Source of the DNA: Streptomyces sp. NBC_01314
GTDB taxonomy: Bacteria > Actinomycetota > Actinomycetes > Streptomycetales > Streptomycetaceae
Reading direction: 5' to 3'
Length of the DNA: 64,000 nucleotides
Assembly: GCF_041435215.1 (NCBI RefSeq)
Contig: NZ_CP108394.1
Location: 2,108,001 to 2,172,000 of the forward strand
The translations under genes were made by a program, and so were the position numbers. The notes beneath the pieces were generated by a model that did no database searches, was not told the origin of the DNA, and saw only the letters and a program-made list of their open reading frames with translations. Positions 62,034-64,000 of this stretch are shown piece by piece. Position 1 is the stretch's first letter. Every line of letters starts with the position of its first letter.

Positions 62034-62450
62034 TTGTCCACCGTCATCGAGCAGCCCGTAGAGGCCCGTCTCGTCGCCGCCGCGCCGCGGATGCCGAGCA
62101 TTCCCGCAACGCTCCACTACGACCGCAGCGACCCCTTCGCCGTCCGTATGACCTTCCCCGCCCCGGCCACGCTGGAGGGCGTCGAGGTCTGCTGGACCTT
62201 CGCCCGCGAGCTCCTCGTGACCGGGATGGAGGAGTCTGTCGGCTACGGGGACGTACGCGTCCGCCCGTACGGCTACGAGCGACTGGTCCTGGAGTTCCAC
62301 GCCCCCGAGGGCACCGCCGTGGTGCACGTCCACGCCGGCGAGGTACGGCGCTTCCTGGACAGCACGATCGACCTGGTGCCGCTCGGCCTGGAGCACCACC
62401 AGGTCGACCTCGACCACGACCTGGCGCAACTGATGCGCGACGCCTGCTGA
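62034..62450 (+). CDS. ssgD: SsgA-like sporulation/cell division protein (SsgD-type)
   Basis: A 138-residue SsgA-like protein. These proteins are unique to morphologically complex actinomycetes and guide septum formation and wall remodelling. The body matches the family: PATLHYDRSDPFAVRMTF, the WTFARELLVTGM block and VRPYGYERLVLEF, with a C-terminal acidic helix. The start is TTG 62034, with GGGAG 7 nt upstream and no in-frame ATG/GTG that fits. The SsgD assignment is from memory of the S. coelicolor neighbourhood and the N-terminus STVIEQPVEARL. Confidence 0.88.
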   Translation: MSTVIEQPVEARLVAAAPRMPSIPATLHYDRSDPFAVRMTFPAPATLEGVEVCWTFARELLVTGMEESVGYGDVRVRPYGYERLVLEFHAPEGTAVVHVHAGEVRRFLDSTIDLVPLGLEHHQVDLDHDLAQLMRDAC

Positions 62451-62465
62451 GGACGCGTCCCAGAC

Positions 62466-62491
62466 GCCGCCCCGCTCCGCCGGGGGGCGGC
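62466..62491 (+). terminator. hairpin after the SsgA-like gene
   Basis: GCCGCCCC (62466-62473) pairs with GGGGCGGC (62484-62491) around a 10-nt loop, 16 bp past the stop codon. Confidence 0.6.
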
Positions 62492-62806
62492 CGGTCCGGA
62501 CGTCGGTCGCCGCGGGCCCCTCCGTCCGGGCGTCACGTTAATCCGTTGACAGCCTTCCGGCCCCTTCGTACGTTGGTCCACGGTCCTGTTGTCGTTGATC
62601 GGAGAAGGACGTTGCTCGTCTGAGGTCCTGAGACACCGCGTCACACACCCTGCCGATTCCCGGCGTTCCTGTGTGCGTTGCGTGCGACCTCGGCGTACGA
62701 GCCGTTCTGTCGGCAGCGGGCTTTTCTCTCGCCCCCGTCGTGTGTCGCCCTCGCGGTGTTTCGAACGCGTCGCCCCTGGCCGCTTCCCGCACTCGCGAGG
62801 TCCCTC
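62492..62806. other. promoter and long leader of the ABC-F gene, no gene seen
   Basis: About 315 bp with one strong promoter (62546-62574) followed by a leader of some 225 nt. I find no leader peptide with a convincing ribosome site; a GTG-started frame at 62671 lacks one. The leader is long enough for attenuation, which is common before ABC-F genes. Confidence 0.5.
62546..62574 (+). promoter_or_regulatory. vegetative-type promoter of the ABC-F gene
   Basis: TTGACA (62546-62551) and TACGTT (62569-62574) are separated by 17 bp, a near-consensus pair for the main sigma factor (HrdB). Transcription would begin near 62581, about 225 nt upstream of the ATG. Confidence 0.7.
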
Positions 62807-64000
62807 ATGTCTACTCCCCTTTCTCTCACCTGTACGTCCCTGTCCTTCGCCTGGCCCGACGGCACCCCCGTCCTCGACGATCTGCAGATCGCGTTCGGAC
62901 CCGGCCGCACCGGGCTGGTCGGTGTCAACGGGTCAGGGAAATCAACCCTGTTGAAGCTGATCGCCGGTGAACTCACCCCGTCCGACGGCACCGTCCGCGT
63001 GGCCGGCGAGGTCGGCTACCTCCCGCAGAACGTCACGCTCGACACCGGCCTGAAGGTCGACGAGGCGCTCGGAATCGCCGCCGCCCGTGCCGCGCTGCAC
63101 GCCATCGAGGCGGGTGACGTGTCCGAGGAGCACTTCGCGGCGGTCGGCGACGACTGGGACGTGGAGGAGCGCGCCCTGGCGACGCTCGGCCAACTCGGCC
63201 TGGGCCACGTCGACCTGGACCGCACGATCGGCGAGGTGTCGGGCGGCGAGTCGGTGCTGCTGCGCCTGGCCGCGCTGCTGCTGCGCCGACCCGACGTGCT
63301 GCTGCTCGACGAGCCGACGAACAATCTCGACCTGTACGCGCGGCGTCGGCTGTACGACGCCGTCGAGTCGTGGTCCGGGGTCATGGTCGTGGTCAGCCAC
63401 GACCGTGAACTCCTGGACCTGGTCGACCAGATCGCGGATCTCCACGCGGGTGAGGTCACCTGGTACGGCGGCAACTTCTCCGCGTACGAGGAGGCGCTCG
63501 CCGGCGAACAGGAGGCCGCCGAGCGGATGGTGCGGGTCGCCGAGTCCGATCTGAAGAAGCAGAAGCGTGAACTCGTGGACGCCCAGGTCAAGTTGGCCCG
63601 GCGTAAGCGGTTCGGGCAGAAGATGCAGGATCAGAAGCGGGTACCGAAGATCGTCGCGGGCCTGCGCAAGCGCGCGGCCCAGGAGTCCGCGGGAAAGCAC
63701 CGCATCCTGCACGAGGAACGGCTCGCCGGGGCCAAGGAGCGGCTCGACGAGGCGGTGGAGGCCGTACGGGACGAGGACGAGATCCGCGTCGAGCTGCCGT
63801 ACACGGCCGTGCCGCCGGGCCGTACCGTCCTGACCCTGCTGGACCTGGAGCTGAGGTACGGCTCCCGGGTGCGCGGCGGACTCGACCTGCGCGGCCCGGA
63901 GCGGATCGCGCTGATCGGCCGCAACGGCTCGGGCAAGACCACGCTGCTGCGGACGATCGCGGGCGAGCTGGAGCCGGTGAGCGGCGAGACGAAGGCACAT
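62807..64000 (+). CDS. ABC-F family ATPase, 3' end outside the window
   Basis: The first 398 codons of a dual-ABC ATPase open to the window edge. First domain: Walker A GVNGSGKST (about residues 42-50), signature VSGGESVLLRLA, Walker B LLLDEPTNNLD. A charged linker (about 225-320, KKQKRELVDAQVKLARRKRF) follows, then the second Walker A GRNGSGKTT near 380. The first signature departs from LSGGQ. The type includes ribosome-protection and translation factors. ATG 62807 has GAGG 6 nt upstream. The upstream strong promoter with a long leader suggests regulation by attenuation. Confidence 0.92.
   Translation, partial: MSTPLSLTCTSLSFAWPDGTPVLDDLQIAFGPGRTGLVGVNGSGKSTLLKLIAGELTPSDGTVRVAGEVGYLPQNVTLDTGLKVDEALGIAAARAALHAIEAGDVSEEHFAAVGDDWDVEERALATLGQLGLGHVDLDRTIGEVSGGESVLLRLAALLLRRPDVLLLDEPTNNLDLYARRRLYDAVESWSGVMVVVSHDRELLDLVDQIADLHAGEVTWYGGNFSAYEEALAGEQEAAERMVRVAESDLKKQKRELVDAQVKLARRKRFGQKMQDQKRVPKIVAGLRKRAAQESAGKHRILHEERLAGAKERLDEAVEAVRDEDEIRVELPYTAVPPGRTVLTLLDLELRYGSRVRGGLDLRGPERIALIGRNGSGKTTLLRTIAGELEPVSGETKAH

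Noticed and set aside
62671..62970. Leader peptide before the terminal ABC-F gene
   Set aside because: The GTG-started frame has no ribosome site and overlaps the ABC-F gene in another frame with shadow-like composition.
62942..64000. Minus-strand frame at the right edge
   Set aside because: It is antisense to a clear ABC-F gene with both Walker motifs on the plus strand.
1..64000. Mobile elements, prophage genes or integrated plasmid
   Set aside because: I found no transposase, integrase, phage structural gene or tRNA-linked repeat. Composition looks even apart from short intergenic stretches.

Overview
The window is high-GC actinobacterial chromosome, almost certainly from a Streptomyces. 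The evidence is very strong GC bias at third codon positions, frequent GTG starts with GGAGG-type ribosome sites, an SsgA-family morphogenetic gene, a ydaO (c-di-AMP) riboswitch in front of a LysM/M23 wall hydrolase, a complete hopanoid operon, and several small genes of families known mainly from streptomycetes. From memory, the gene order resembles the S. coelicolor region running from ssgD through idi to the hopanoid cluster. I could not run a comparison. I saw no rRNA, tRNA, prophage, insertion sequence or CRISPR array.

Layout. Positions 1-8.3 kb hold accessory secreted and sugar genes: a GDSL/SGNH esterase, a DUF6250/YesU-like protein coupled to an internally shortened rhamnogalacturonan lyase with a LacI-type operator, the riboswitch-controlled M23 peptidase, a GH36 alpha-galactosidase, a tyrosine phosphatase, and a cupin-type XRE regulator with a 40-residue membrane protein. 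Between the galactosidase and the phosphatase lie three perfect DnaA boxes at exact 34-bp spacing. Positions 8.4-21.4 kb are a minus-strand hopanoid operon: hpnC, hpnD, a 46-residue gene, hpnE, a polyprenyl diphosphate synthase, a 17-codon ORF, shc, hpnG, hpnH, ispG, dxs and an aminotransferase. It contains its own copies of two precursor-pathway enzymes, so precursor supply, squalene formation, cyclisation and side-chain extension are transcribed together.

Positions 21.7-28.8 kb are a second tightly overlapped minus-strand operon: a DUF5941/CDP-alcohol phosphotransferase, a LicC-like nucleotidyltransferase, an sn-glycerol-1-phosphate dehydrogenase-like enzyme, a second CDP-alcohol phosphotransferase, a family-2 glycosyltransferase and a two-gene ABC exporter. 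Together they predict synthesis, glycosylation and export of a phosphodiester-linked polyol lipid or glycopolymer that I cannot match to a described pathway. This is the best candidate for an undescribed system here.

Positions 29-43.8 kb are mostly single-gene housekeeping units: galE-like epimerase, CDF metal exporter, GNAT acetyltransferase, idi, a HATPase regulator, a crotonase, two DJ-1/PfpI-type proteins, an SCO6745-family protein, tex, an ABC-F ATPase and a D-amino-acid oxidase. Positions 43.8-50.7 kb carry a BCCT transporter and three secreted peptidases (M14, S15, M1). Positions 50.7-57.4 kb hold an orphan ATP-synthase-b-like gene, a macro-domain protein, a MerR regulator and a fatty-acid oxidation operon (racemase/CoA transferase, thiolase, fadB). 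Positions 57.5-64 kb hold a YjbR protein, a saccharopine-dehydrogenase-like reductase, a 48-residue membrane protein, endonuclease V, a Rho-N-like small protein, a secreted beta-propeller protein, an SsgA-like gene and an ABC-F gene cut off by the window end. Dispersed GC-rich intergenic repeats, including one 38-bp perfect inverted repeat, separate several convergent genes.
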